Shown piece after piece: positions 15,461 to 23,617 of a stretch of DNA of 47,872 nt (position 1 is the stretch's first letter; each line of letters starts with the position of its first letter). This DNA comes from Collinsella sp. Its GTDB lineage: Bacteria; Actinomycetota; Coriobacteriia; Coriobacteriales; Coriobacteriaceae. The notes below the pieces were generated by a model. That model was not told the DNA's origin, did not search any database, and was given only the letters and a program-made list of their open reading frames with translations. The stretch covers positions 1 to 47,872 of the forward strand of contig DXZT01000014.1 in NCBI GenBank assembly GCA_019419545.1, written 5' to 3'. The position numbers were made by a program, and so were the translations under genes.

Positions 15461-16384
15461 ATGCTCATTGCATTGCAGGGTGCCGTTTCGCAGGGCGTCC
15501 TCTGGGGCATCATGGTGCTCGGCGTGTTTATCACGTTCCGCCTGCTCGACATCCCCGATATGACCTGCGACGGCAGCTTTGCTCTCGGCGGCTGTGTTTG
15601 CGCCGTGCTCATCGTCAACAATAACGTCGACCCCTTGCTCGCCGTGCTGGCCGGCATGTGCGCCGGCGCCATCGCGGGCGCTGTCACGGGCATCTTGACC
15701 ACCGTTTTTGAGATTCCTGCAATCCTCGCCGGAATCCTCACCCAGATTAGCCTGTGGTCCATCAACCTGCGCATCATGGGTAAATCCAACACGCCCATCC
15801 TTGCCAAGGGCACCATCTTCTCATCCGTCAGCCATATGACGGGCCTGCCGCAGTCCACCGTTGCCATCATTCTGGGCATCTTGCTCGCCGTGGCTATCGT
15901 TGCCATCCTGTACTGGTTCTTTGGCACCGAGATCGGCTCAGCGCTTCGCGCCACCGGCAACAACGAGTACATGATCCGCGCCTTGGGCGTCAACACCAAC
16001 TCCACCAAGATGATTGCGCTGGTGCTCTCCAACGCCCTTATCGGCCTTTCGGGCGCGCTCATCTGCCAGAGCCAAAAGTATGCCGACATTGGCATGGGCA
16101 CCGGCGCCATCGTTATCGGTCTTGCCGCCATTGTCATCGGCGAGGTGCTCGGTCGCCTGTTGCCCGGCGGCCTCACGCAGTTTAGCGTCCGTCTTGCCTC
16201 CGCAGTCTTTGGCTCCGTGGTGTACTTCCTCATCCGCGCCATTGTGCTGCAGCTGGGCATGGACGCCAACGACATGAAGCTGCTCTCCGCCGTGATCGTG
16301 GCCGTGGCCCTGTGCGTGCCCGTGGTTTGGGAGCGCTATAAGCTCCGCAGCTCCTACACGAAGGGGGATGAAGCAGATGCTTAA
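15461..16384 (+). CDS. ABC importer permease (TrpY-like)
   Basis: A 307-residue polytopic membrane protein of the BPD_transp_2 type. Hydrophobic stretches cover most of the chain from GVLWGIMVLGVFITFRLL onward, and LLDIPDMTCDGSFALGG near residue 30 is typical of permeases paired with PF04392 binding proteins. AGGAGG precedes the ATG by nine bases. It lies between the binding lipoprotein and the ATPase, whose start overlaps the end of this gene, so translation of the two is coupled. Confidence 0.9.
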   Translation: MLIALQGAVSQGVLWGIMVLGVFITFRLLDIPDMTCDGSFALGGCVCAVLIVNNNVDPLLAVLAGMCAGAIAGAVTGILTTVFEIPAILAGILTQISLWSINLRIMGKSNTPILAKGTIFSSVSHMTGLPQSTVAIILGILLAVAIVAILYWFFGTEIGSALRATGNNEYMIRALGVNTNSTKMIALVLSNALIGLSGALICQSQKYADIGMGTGAIVIGLAAIVIGEVLGRLLPGGLTQFSVRLASAVFGSVVYFLIRAIVLQLGMDANDMKLLSAVIVAVALCVPVVWERYKLRSSYTKGDEADA

Positions 16385-17171
16385 GCTCTCACGCGTCAAG
16401 AAGACCTTTAACAAGGGCACTGTCACCGAGAAGCGCGCGCTCACCGGCGTCGACCTCACCCTTAACGACGGCGACTTTGTAACCGTGATTGGCGGCAACG
16501 GCGCCGGCAAGTCCACGCTGCTCAACATGATCGCCGGCGTGTATCCGCTCGATTCGGGTGTCATCGAGCTCGACGGCACCGACATCTCGCGTCTGAGCGA
16601 GTCGCAGCGCGCCAAGTACCTGGGCCGCGTGTTCCAGGACCCCATGCGCGGCACCGCAGCCGACATGCAGATCGCCGAGAACCTGGCCCTCGCCAAGCGC
16701 CGCGGCCAGCGTCGCGGTCTTTCGTGGGGCGTCACCAAGGCCGAAAAGGACGAGTACGTCGAGTTGCTCAAACGCCTGGACCTTGGTCTGGACACGCGCC
16801 TCAACGCTAAGGTCGGCCTGCTCTCGGGCGGCCAGCGCCAAGCACTCACCCTGCTCATGGCCACGCTCACCAAACCGCGCCTGCTGCTGCTCGACGAGCA
16901 CACTGCGGCCCTCGACCCCAAGACGGCCTCTAAGGTGCTCAACCTGACCGAGGAGATCGTCGACGAGAACCGCCTGACCACGCTCATGGTCACGCACAAC
17001 ATGAACGACGCCATCCGTCTGGGCAATCGTCTGATCATGATGCACGAGGGCCACGTGATCTACGACGTGGCCGGCGACGAGAAGAAGTCGCTCACTGTGG
17101 TCGACCTGCTGCAGAAGTTCGAGGAGGTCTCGGGCGGCGAGCTCGCCAACGACCGCATGCTGCTGAGCTAA
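16377..17171 (+). CDS. ABC importer ATPase (TrpZ-like)
   Basis: A 264-residue ABC ATPase that powers the importer. Walker A is GGNGAGKST, the signature is LSGGQRQALTLLMA, Walker B is LLLLDEHTAALDP, and the switch His lies in MVTHNMND. I choose ATG 16377 because AAGGGGG (16361-16367) is nine bases ahead; ATG 16368, which adds three residues, would touch that site directly. The gene overlaps the permease by eight bases. Two or three terminators follow in a row. Confidence 0.92.
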   Translation: MLKLSRVKKTFNKGTVTEKRALTGVDLTLNDGDFVTVIGGNGAGKSTLLNMIAGVYPLDSGVIELDGTDISRLSESQRAKYLGRVFQDPMRGTAADMQIAENLALAKRRGQRRGLSWGVTKAEKDEYVELLKRLDLGLDTRLNAKVGLLSGGQRQALTLLMATLTKPRLLLLDEHTAALDPKTASKVLNLTEEIVDENRLTTLMVTHNMNDAIRLGNRLIMMHEGHVIYDVAGDEKKSLTVVDLLQKFEEVSGGELANDRMLLS

Positions 17172-17210
17172 ACCTGCCAAAAAGGGACAGGTTTATTTTG
17201 GCAGGTTTTA
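17171..17210 (+). terminator. Terminator 1 after the ABC operon (GGGACAG loop)
   Basis: AACCTGCCAAAA (17171-17182) pairs with TTTTGGCAGGTT (17196-17207), followed by TTTTAT. The loop contains AGGGACAGG, shared with several other terminators in this window. Confidence 0.85.
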
Positions 17211-17224
17211 TCTGCGCAAACGTC

Positions 17225-17267
17225 AAAACCGCCGCAAAGGGACAGACGCCCTTGCGGCGGTTTTCGT
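17225..17267 (+). terminator. Terminator 2 after the ABC operon (GGGACAG loop)
   Basis: AAAACCGCCGCAA (17225-17237) pairs with TTGCGGCGGTTTT (17252-17264), with AGGGACAGA in the loop. The T run ends the right arm. Confidence 0.8.
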
Positions 17268-17288
17268 TAACCCTCATATCGAGCACAG

Positions 17289-17320
17289 AAGCCCGTCCGA
17301 TGTGATCGAACGGGCTTTTT
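17289..17320 (+). terminator. Terminator 3 after the ABC operon
   Basis: AAGCCCG (17289-17295) pairs with CGGGCTT (17311-17317), with an inner CGAT/ATCG pairing, followed by TTTTT. It stands immediately before the mechanosensitive-channel gene. Confidence 0.75.
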
Positions 17321-17363
17321 GGTGGGTATCATGGTTGGACGATCATTAGGAGGTTTTCCCTAC

Positions 17364-18131
17364 ATGGAATTATTTGAACCGATTCTTCATTTCTTTGAGC
17401 AGAGGTGGGTCCACAGCGTCATCTGGGCCATCGTCCTGGCCATCGGCACCGCCGTCGCCGCCAAGGTCGTATCCAAGACCCTGCACCACCTACTCAGCCG
17501 AGACGATAACCCCCTTCCGGCATCGAGCATCTTCATCAACATCGCGCGCGCCGTCATTTGGATGATCGGCGGCAGCTTTATCCTCGACAACTGTTTTGGC
17601 ATTAACGCAAACGCGCTCGTCGCCGCTCTTGGCGTCGGCGGCATCGCCATCTCGCTCGGTTTTCAGGACACGCTCTCAAACCTCATCGGCGGCATGCAGG
17701 TAACGTTTATGGGCATCATCAAACCCGGCGACAATATCGAGGTCGGCGGCGTGTCGGGCGTGGTTCAGGACATCACCTGGCGCCACACGACCATCGAGGA
17801 CGCCTGCGGACAGGCCATCATCGTTCCCAACTCCAACATCTCCAAGAACACGCTCATCCACCTTGCGCCCTTTGGGCGCGTAGCCGTCCCCGTCGCGGTA
17901 AAAGACCCCTCCAAATGGGCCTCGCTCGACACGCTAGCAGACGAGCTCGTTAGCGCCACCAAAACGGCCGTCTCACCCATCTCGGGTTTTGACAAAGAGC
18001 CCTATGTGCTCTTTAGCGAGATTGGCGACTTTGGCATTAAAGGCAAGATCATCTTTATCGTCAGCGACGACAGCACCACTTTCACCGCTGCCGACGCCTG
18101 CATCCGCGCCATCGCCCCCATCATTGCCTAA
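17364..18131 (+). CDS. Small-conductance mechanosensitive channel, MscS family
   Basis: A 255-residue membrane channel that releases solutes on hypo-osmotic shock. Hydrophobic segments lie at about residues 15-40 and 60-85. The pore and beta domain are clear: NALVAALGVGGIAISLGFQDTLSNLIGG, then IKPGDNIEVGGVSGVVQDITWRHTTI and IIVPNSNISKNTLIH. The length is typical of short MscS proteins with a trimmed C-terminal vestibule. ATG 17364 follows AGGAGG by ten bases. It is probably monocistronic. Confidence 0.9.
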   Translation: MELFEPILHFFEQRWVHSVIWAIVLAIGTAVAAKVVSKTLHHLLSRDDNPLPASSIFINIARAVIWMIGGSFILDNCFGINANALVAALGVGGIAISLGFQDTLSNLIGGMQVTFMGIIKPGDNIEVGGVSGVVQDITWRHTTIEDACGQAIIVPNSNISKNTLIHLAPFGRVAVPVAVKDPSKWASLDTLADELVSATKTAVSPISGFDKEPYVLFSEIGDFGIKGKIIFIVSDDSTTFTAADACIRAIAPIIA

Positions 18132-18170
18132 ACCACCACAAAGGGGACAGGCACCTTTGTGGTGGTTTTC
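18131..18170 (+). terminator. Terminator of the MscS gene (GGGACAG loop)
   Basis: AACCACCACAAAGG (18131-18144) pairs perfectly with CCTTTGTGGTGGTT (18154-18167), and the loop reads GGACAGGCA. The hairpin begins in the stop codon of the gene. Confidence 0.88.
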
Positions 18171-18223
18171 ATTCGTGGTACCATGGTATATATAGTTGTT
18201 TAAACGACTAAGGGAGCAAAACC

Positions 18224-20140
18224 ATGGAAGAGGCCTATCGTCAAGCACGCAAGCGCGGCGAGCAAGGGCGTCGTCGGGCCATCAGCCAAAGCGAGCATCC
18301 ATACCTTACGGACCTCGATAGCCTGGTCGCCCAGCTCCCCTTAGGTCAGCGAGAGAACGTCGGCCTGCGGGATATTCCGCTCGAAATGGTCGTCGGTACG
18401 GTTACCAAGGGCCGTCAGTCCGCCTTTTCGTGCAACTTTATGCCCCTACTGCCGTTTAGCACCGAGTTCGCCCGCAAGTGGTCCAACCTCTACGACATCC
18501 AGGTGACCGAGGGCTATCGCGATCCCGTCATCGTCACCGAGTTCATGCATCGGTTTTACGTCCAAGAGGGCAACAAGCGCGTCAGTGTCCTCAAATTCCT
18601 GGACGCCCCGACGGTTTCGGCCAAGGTCACCCGTCTCTACCCCGGCACATGGGATTCCGTCGAAAGTCGCCTGTACGGCGAGTTCTGCGCGTTTTGGCGC
18701 GTCTGCCCCCTATACGAGATCGAGTTCTCGCGCGAGGGAAGCTACGAAACACTCGCCAAAATGCTCGGTCAGGATCTTATCGAAAGGTGGCCGCAGAAAA
18801 AGGTCGATTACCTGCGCCACACTTTCCTGCTTTTTAAGCGCGCCTACCTTCGCGCAGGCGGTGACCACCTGGACATTACGCCCGCCGACGCTATGCTCGT
18901 CTACCTTAACGTGTACAACCAGGACCGTCTGCTGGACACGCCGACGGATATCGTCGTAAACCGTCTGTGCAAGATTTGGCGCGAGCTGGTCATTGCCGGC
19001 AAAAGTAACGAGGACAAGGTCGATCTTGTCGAAGCCCCTCAACCCAACGAGGAAGAGTCGCCCGCCAAGTCCACCTCCGGCGTGCTCAACTTCTTTATGG
19101 GCAAGACCGTCTATTCAGCAGCCAATCCCCTGCGTATCGCCTTTATTCACGAATACCCGTGTGCCACGTCGAGCTGGGATAGTCTGCACGACCAAGGGCG
19201 CCAATATCTCGACGAGCACTTTGGCGGCATCGTGCGTACCGAGGCGTTTGAGGACTGCCACGATCCGGACGTGTTCTACGCCGCCGTGGAAACGGCTGTC
19301 AAACATGGAGCAAACGTCATCTTCTCGACCTCGCACCGCCTGATGGAATACACGCTCAGGGCTGCCGTCGAGTATCCTCAGGTGCGATTCCTCAACTGCT
19401 CTATCGGCCTTCCCCACCAAAGCGTCCGTTCGTACTTTGGCAAGATGTACGAGGCCAAGTTCCTCCTGGGCGCCCTTGCGGCCAGCATGGCGGACAACCA
19501 TCGCATTGGCTACCACGCGTCGGTCTTTGCATCGGGCGCGCTTAGCGAGATCAACGCCTTTGCCATCGGCGCCTCGCTGCTCGACCCTCGCGCGCAGGTA
19601 ATCCTCACCTGGGGCGATGTACCCGCCGGCGGTCTTACCGAGGCCATGTGCCGCGAAGGCGTGAGTGTTATGACCGGCGTCGACATGTCCAAGTCGCTGG
19701 AGGACCCCACGGCCTACGGACTCCACCGCCTGGTCGATGGCAAGGTCGTCGGCATCGCCATGCCGGTATGGAACTGGGGCCGTTACTACGAGCTTATCGT
19801 GCGAAGCCTGCTGCATGGCACCTGGGATGAGACCAGTGACAACAGCCAGGTTCGCGCCGTCAACTACTGGTATGGCATGAGCTCGGGCGTCATCGACATT
19901 CGCTACGCTCCGGGCCTGCCCTATCAGACGCGCAAGCTTGTTCAGCTGCTCCGCAATGGCATCGTCGAGGGCTCCATCAATCCATTTGGCGGCGAGCTCC
20001 ATAGCCAGGACGGCGTGGTACAGATCGAGGGCTTTCCCCCACTGCCGAGCACGCAAATCGTCGAGATGGACTGGCTGGCCGACAACGTGGTGGGCACCAT
20101 TCCGCAACTCGACGATGAGCCGAAGGTCCGCGCCCTATGA
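18224..20140 (+). CDS. Cytoplasmic BMP-domain protein with N-terminal ParB-like region
   Basis: A 638-residue protein without signal peptide or lipobox. Residues about 1-290 are unlike any binding protein I know; within them IVTEFMHRFYVQEGNKRVSVLKFLDAP resembles a ParB/Srx-type fold. From about residue 300 (NPLRIAFIHEYPCATSSWD) to about 560 there is a basic-membrane-protein (BMP/PnrA) domain of the kind that binds nucleosides: FSTSHRLMEYTLRAA, GKMYEAKFLLGALAASM, IGYHASVFASGALSEINAFAIGA. BMP domains are normally secreted lipoproteins, so a cytoplasmic one is more likely a sensor. The next gene overlaps it by four bases (ATGA). Confidence 0.75.
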   Translation: MEEAYRQARKRGEQGRRRAISQSEHPYLTDLDSLVAQLPLGQRENVGLRDIPLEMVVGTVTKGRQSAFSCNFMPLLPFSTEFARKWSNLYDIQVTEGYRDPVIVTEFMHRFYVQEGNKRVSVLKFLDAPTVSAKVTRLYPGTWDSVESRLYGEFCAFWRVCPLYEIEFSREGSYETLAKMLGQDLIERWPQKKVDYLRHTFLLFKRAYLRAGGDHLDITPADAMLVYLNVYNQDRLLDTPTDIVVNRLCKIWRELVIAGKSNEDKVDLVEAPQPNEEESPAKSTSGVLNFFMGKTVYSAANPLRIAFIHEYPCATSSWDSLHDQGRQYLDEHFGGIVRTEAFEDCHDPDVFYAAVETAVKHGANVIFSTSHRLMEYTLRAAVEYPQVRFLNCSIGLPHQSVRSYFGKMYEAKFLLGALAASMADNHRIGYHASVFASGALSEINAFAIGASLLDPRAQVILTWGDVPAGGLTEAMCREGVSVMTGVDMSKSLEDPTAYGLHRLVDGKVVGIAMPVWNWGRYYELIVRSLLHGTWDETSDNSQVRAVNYWYGMSSGVIDIRYAPGLPYQTRKLVQLLRNGIVEGSINPFGGELHSQDGVVQIEGFPPLPSTQIVEMDWLADNVVGTIPQLDDEPKVRAL

Positions 20141-20847
20141 AAATCCTTGCCATAGCCGATACCGAAGAACGATGCCTATGGGAGTGCTTTCGCAAGGAAC
20201 GCTTTGAGGATGTCGACCTGATTTTGTCCGCTGGCGATCTGGACCCGGACTATCTTGAGTTTTTGGTCACGGTCATCAACAAACCGCTCATCTACGTGCG
20301 CGGCAATCACGATGACCGCTACGCACGTCATGCGCCGGGCGGATGTATCTGCGTGGAAGACAGCGTGTACACGTACCGAGGGATTCGCATTGCGGGCCTT
20401 GGCGGGTCCATGCGTTATCGCGACGGCGCCAACATGTACACCGAACGCGAGATGTCCAAGCGCATGCGCAAGCTGTCGCGTAAGGTTAGGATGGTCGGCG
20501 GGTGCGACATTCTGCTTACCCATGCACCCGCCGCCGGTATGGGTGATCTGGACGATCTGCCGCATCGAGGGTTTGAGTGCTTTAACACGGCGCTTGAGTC
20601 CTGGGGGGCCGACTACATGGTGCATGGGCATGTACATCGAAGCTACGGTAACGATTTTCAGCGCGAGCGGCAGCATGTGTGTGGAACGACGATCATCAAC
20701 GCCTGCGGTTATACGCAGTTTGAGCTCGACCAGACGCGCTACCCCATCCGTGGCTGGCAGGCAGCCTGGCTCAACTCGCAAACCATGCGCCGCGAGCTCA
20801 AACGCCACGAGGCTATCGAGTCCTCTACCGCCAGAACCCCCTGGTAA
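20137..20847 (+). CDS. Calcineurin-like metallophosphoesterase
   Basis: A 236-residue cytoplasmic phosphoesterase. Family blocks: AIADTEER at residue 5, LILSAGDLD, YVRGNHDDR, ILLTHAP and VHGHVHRSYGND. The first block reads D-T-E where the usual motif is D-x-H, so one metal-binding histidine is missing or replaced by Glu. The ATG overlaps the stop of the BMP-domain gene (ATGA), so the two are translationally coupled and probably act in one pathway. The substrate is unknown. A terminator follows. Confidence 0.85.
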   Translation: MKILAIADTEERCLWECFRKERFEDVDLILSAGDLDPDYLEFLVTVINKPLIYVRGNHDDRYARHAPGGCICVEDSVYTYRGIRIAGLGGSMRYRDGANMYTEREMSKRMRKLSRKVRMVGGCDILLTHAPAAGMGDLDDLPHRGFECFNTALESWGADYMVHGHVHRSYGNDFQRERQHVCGTTIINACGYTQFELDQTRYPIRGWQAAWLNSQTMRRELKRHEAIESSTARTPW

Positions 20848-20887
20848 CCACCACAAATGGGACACTGTCCCCTTTGAGGTGGTTTTG
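20846..20887 (+). terminator. Terminator of the BMP/phosphoesterase operon
   Basis: AACCACCACAAA (20846-20857) pairs, with one mismatch, with TTTGAGGTGGTT (20873-20884), followed by TT. The loop GGGACACTGTCCC is itself palindromic and belongs to the same hairpin family as 18131-18170. Confidence 0.8.
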
Positions 20888-20899
20888 CCCCGAGAGAGC

Positions 20900-20938
20900 A
20901 AGAAACCCGGTCCTGCACGAGGCAGAACCGGGTTTCTT
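20900..20938 (-). terminator. Terminator of the rplK-rplA operon
   Basis: AAGAAACCCGGT (20900-20911) pairs with ACCGGGTTTCTT (20927-20938) around an inner CCTGC/GGCAG pairing. It lies about 37 bases past rplA and can act in both directions. Confidence 0.85.
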
Positions 20939-20974
20939 TAGCAATGCTTGCTTTGCTCAGGCAGTAACTAAAAG

Positions 20975-21682
20975 TTACTCAGCCAGGAAGTCGCGCTGGA
21001 CAGCGGGATCAACCTTGACGCCAGGGCCCATGGTGGAAGACACGGAGATGGACTTGACGTACTTGCCCTTAGCAGAAGAGGGCTTGACGCGCAGGATCTC
21101 GGTGTACAGGGCAGCGTAGTTCTCGACGAGCTGCTGCTCAGAGAAGGACTTCTTGCCCAGGGGCACGTGGCAGATGCCGTAACGGTCGGCGCGGTACTCA
21201 ACGCGGCCAGCCTTGAGCTCGGAGACCATCTTGGCGACGTCCATGGTCACGGTGCCGAGCTTGGGGTTCGGCATGAGGCCACGGGGACCAAGGATCTTAC
21301 CGATGCGGCCAACCTTGGCCATCATGTTCGGCGTAGCGATAGCGGCGTCGAAGTTGATCTCGCCCTTCTGGATCTGGGCGACGAGCTCGTCGGAACCGAT
21401 GATGTCGGCGCCGGCAGCCTCGGCCTCGCGGGCCTTCTCGCCCTCGGCGAAGACGGCAACACGAACGGTCTTGCCAGTGCCGTGGGGCAGGGAGATGGAG
21501 CCACGGATGTTCTGGTCAGCCTTACGAGTATCGATGCCCAGACGGAAGTGGGCCTCGACGGTCTCGTCGAACTTGGCGGTGTCGAGCTCCTTGATGAGCT
21601 TGGCAGCCTGAAGGGGGGTGTAGAGCGTGGCGCGGTCGATCTTCTCGGCAGCGGCGTTATAGCTCTTACCATGCTTAGCCAT
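20975..21682 (-). CDS. rplA: 50S ribosomal protein L1
   Basis: L1 forms the mobile stalk near the E site and represses its own operon by binding leader mRNA. The 235-residue product contains RLGIDTRKADQNIRGSISLPHGTGKTVRVAVF and PNPKLGTVTMDVA, both diagnostic. ATG 21682 is preferred: AGGAGG lies eight bases ahead, while ATG 21688, two codons upstream, sits only two bases from that site. It follows rplK after about 117 bases that can fold into a GC-rich hairpin (near 21757-21785). Confidence 0.97.
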   Translation of the reverse strand: MAKHGKSYNAAAEKIDRATLYTPLQAAKLIKELDTAKFDETVEAHFRLGIDTRKADQNIRGSISLPHGTGKTVRVAVFAEGEKAREAEAAGADIIGSDELVAQIQKGEINFDAAIATPNMMAKVGRIGKILGPRGLMPNPKLGTVTMDVAKMVSELKAGRVEYRADRYGICHVPLGKKSFSEQQLVENYAALYTEILRVKPSSAKGKYVKSISVSSTMGPGVKVDPAVQRDFLAE

Positions 21683-21799
21683 GTGCATTACCTCCTGTGG
21701 TTAAACGGGCGTGAGCCCTCCCACATCGTATCGTGTGCCCTATTGCACACATTTAACGGGCGCCCCGGTCGGAGCACCCGTCATTACCTAAAGAAATCG

Positions 21800-22228
21800 C
21801 TACTCAGCGATGGTGACGCCCATGGAACGGGCGGTACCGGCGATGATCTTCTTGGCGGCGTCAATGTCGTTGGCATTGAGGTCCGGCATCTTGATCTCGG
21901 CGATCTTGGTGAGCTGCTCCTGGGAGAGCTGACCGACCTTGTCGGCCTGGGGCTTAGCGGAACCAGACTTGAGGTTCAGCTCCTTCTTGATGAGGTGAGC
22001 CGCCGGCGGGGTCTTGGTGATGAAGGAGAAGGACTTGTCCTCGTAGACAGAGATCTCAACGGGGATGATGTCGCCCTTCTTGTCCTGCGTCTCGGCGTTA
22101 AAGGCCTGGCAGAACTGCATGATGTTCACGCCAGCAGCGCCCAGGGCGGGGCCGACGGGAGGAGCGGGGTTAGCTGCACCAGCAGGAATCTGGAGCTTAA
22201 TGACGTTGGCAACCTTCTTCTCAGCCAT
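21800..22228 (-). CDS. rplK: 50S ribosomal protein L11
   Basis: L11 is part of the GTPase-associated centre and is needed for RelA-type stringent signalling. The 142-residue product has the Pro-rich PAGAANPAPPVGPALGAAGVNIMQF block, PVEISVYEDKSFSF and the C-terminal RNA-binding end GTARSMGV. ATG 22228 is chosen because AAAGGA is six bases ahead; ATG 22234 would abut it. The gene follows nusG by about 120 bases, which may carry the L1 control site. Confidence 0.97.
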   Translation of the reverse strand: MAEKKVANVIKLQIPAGAANPAPPVGPALGAAGVNIMQFCQAFNAETQDKKGDIIPVEISVYEDKSFSFITKTPPAAHLIKKELNLKSGSAKPQADKVGQLSQEQLTKIAEIKMPDLNANDIDAAKKIIAGTARSMGVTIAE

Positions 22229-22348
22229 GGTCATTCCTTTCGAATCACGAGTGTGAAGTACTTGCTATATCGTAAGCACGCACGTGTTAGAAGCACTCCT
22301 GAGATGAGCAGTCACAGAAGAAGCACGCTCGCGCGAACGGACGAAAAC

Positions 22349-22885
22349 TTAAGCGATGACAGCGACCTGGTTAAAGTCGAGCTCGACCGGCGTCTCGCGG
22401 CCAAAGATCATCAGCGTGACCTTGAGCTTGCCAGCCTCGGTGTTAACCTCGGAGACCTTGCCATCAAAGTCGGTAAGCGGGCCATCGGTGACGCGGACGG
22501 ACGTGCCGACCTGAATATCAACCGAGGTGCGCTTGGGCGAATCGCCCTTACCGGGACGACGAGTCATCTTGTTGTACTCGTCACGGGAAAGCGGAGCGGG
22601 CTTGCCGTTGCCGCCTAGGAAACCGGTGACGCCGGGCGTGTTGCGAACACACGTCCAAGCATCGTCATCCATCTCCATGCGGACCAGGACATAACCCGGG
22701 AAGATCTTGGAATCCTTGGTCTCGCGCTTGCCACCCTCTTTGATCTCGGTGACGCGCTCCATAGGAATCTCGATATCAAAGATACGGTCCTGCATGCCCA
22801 TGGTCTCGATGCGATGCTCGAGATCGGACTTAACGCGGTTCTCGTATCCAGAGTAAGTGTGAACGACGTACCAACGCTTAGACAT
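22349..22885 (-). CDS. nusG: Transcription termination/antitermination protein NusG
   Basis: NusG binds RNA polymerase to aid processivity and Rho action, and couples transcription to translation. The 178-residue product begins KRWYVVHTYSGYENRV (NGN domain) and ends in a KOW domain (GTSVRVTDGPLTDFDGKVSEV). It lies three bases downstream of secE. A GAGGGG site precedes the ATG. Confidence 0.97.
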   Translation of the reverse strand: MSKRWYVVHTYSGYENRVKSDLEHRIETMGMQDRIFDIEIPMERVTEIKEGGKRETKDSKIFPGYVLVRMEMDDDAWTCVRNTPGVTGFLGGNGKPAPLSRDEYNKMTRRPGKGDSPKRTSVDIQVGTSVRVTDGPLTDFDGKVSEVNTEAGKLKVTLMIFGRETPVELDFNQVAVIA

Positions 22886-22888
22886 GGT

Positions 22889-23227
22889 TTAGCCCCTCAA
22901 TCCAGAGAACAGAGCAAGAGCCTCGCCAAAGCCAGCATCGAGCAGAGCGATGACGACGCCGACGACGATCAGAGAAGCGCAAACGACGACCGAGTAGTTC
23001 ACGAGCTCCTTCTTATCGGGCCACGTGACACGCTTCATCTCGGACTTCACCGAAGCGAAATACTTCTTGGTGCGGGCGAAGAAACCAGGCTTCTCGTTCT
23101 TCTTAGACTTCGCAGCCTTCTCGCTCTTCTTGGCAACGGCCTTCTTGGCCTCAACCTTGGAGTTGGCGGCAGCGTTGTTGGCAGGCGCCTGCTGCTGTGC
23201 CTTCTTCTTGTTCTTCTTGTTGGCCAT
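22889..23227 (-). CDS. secE: Preprotein translocase subunit SecE
   Basis: SecE clamps SecY in the Sec channel. The 112-residue product has a Lys/Ala-rich N-terminal tail (residues 1-60), then the conserved amphipathic region VKSEMKRVTWPDKKEL and one membrane segment (SVVVCASLIVVGVVIALLDAGF). The long charged tail is typical of actinobacterial SecE. GGAGG precedes the ATG. It stands between tRNA-Trp and nusG, the conserved order. Confidence 0.96.
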   Translation of the reverse strand: MANKKNKKKAQQQAPANNAAANSKVEAKKAVAKKSEKAAKSKKNEKPGFFARTKKYFASVKSEMKRVTWPDKKELVNYSVVVCASLIVVGVVIALLDAGFGEALALFSGLRG

Positions 23228-23266
23228 TTGGGTTACCTCCGCGCAATGCGCTTATACATGAGTAAA

Positions 23267-23294
23267 CCGTAAGCCCCCAAGTGGGAGCTTACGG
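23267..23294 (-). other. Hairpin between tRNA-Trp and secE
   Basis: CCGTAAGC (23267-23274) pairs with GCTTACGG (23287-23294), followed on the minus strand by TTTACTC. It may be a weak terminator or a processing site separating the tRNA from secE mRNA. Confidence 0.5.
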
Positions 23295-23303
23295 AATAAT
23301 GAC

Positions 23304-23379
23304 TGGCACGCCAGGAAGGACTCGAACCCTCAACACTCGGTTTTGGAGACCGATGCTCTACCAATTGAACTACTGGCGT
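23304..23379 (-). tRNA. tRNA-Trp (anticodon CCA)
   Basis: The cloverleaf is complete: acceptor ACGCCAG pairs with CTGGCGT, the anticodon loop is CTCCAAA with CCA, and the T arm has GGTTCGAGTCC. The 3' CCA is encoded. It lies between rpmG and secE. Confidence 0.97.
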
Positions 23380-23392
23380 ATATGACTAGAGA

Positions 23393-23542
23393 CTAGCGAG
23401 TCTCTTTGTGCAGCGTGTGGTGACGGCACCAGGGGCAATACTTCTTGATCTCCATACGATCAGGCATGGTCGACTTGTTCTTGGTGGTCGTATAGTTGCG
23501 GCGCTTGCACTCAGTGCACGCAAGAGTAACTAGAGTACGCAT
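23393..23542 (-). CDS. rpmG: 50S ribosomal protein L33
   Basis: A 49-residue protein. The sequence MRTLVTLACTECKRRNYTT followed by KYCPWCRHHTLHKETR carries two CxxC pairs, so this is the zinc-binding (C+) form of L33. The start is ATG 23542; the upstream ribosome-binding site is weak (AAAGG at a distance). The order rpmG, tRNA-Trp, secE, nusG is common in actinomycetes and firmicutes. Confidence 0.95.
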   Translation of the reverse strand: MRTLVTLACTECKRRNYTTTKNKSTMPDRMEIKKYCPWCRHHTLHKETR

Positions 23543-23587
23543 GTATCCTGAACCTTTCATTTCCGCCCCGTACGGGCACGAGTTGTT

Positions 23588-23617
23588 ACTTTATCAGCTC
23601 CACGTAAGTGCTGTCAA
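23588..23617 (-). promoter_or_regulatory. Promoter of rpmG-tRNA-Trp-secE-nusG
   Basis: On the minus strand TTGACA (complement of 23612-23617) and TAAAGT (complement of 23588-23593) are 18 bases apart. The GAGGTTTTC just upstream of TTGACAGC is shared with the tRNA-Tyr/tuf promoter at 25419-25448. Confidence 0.78.
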
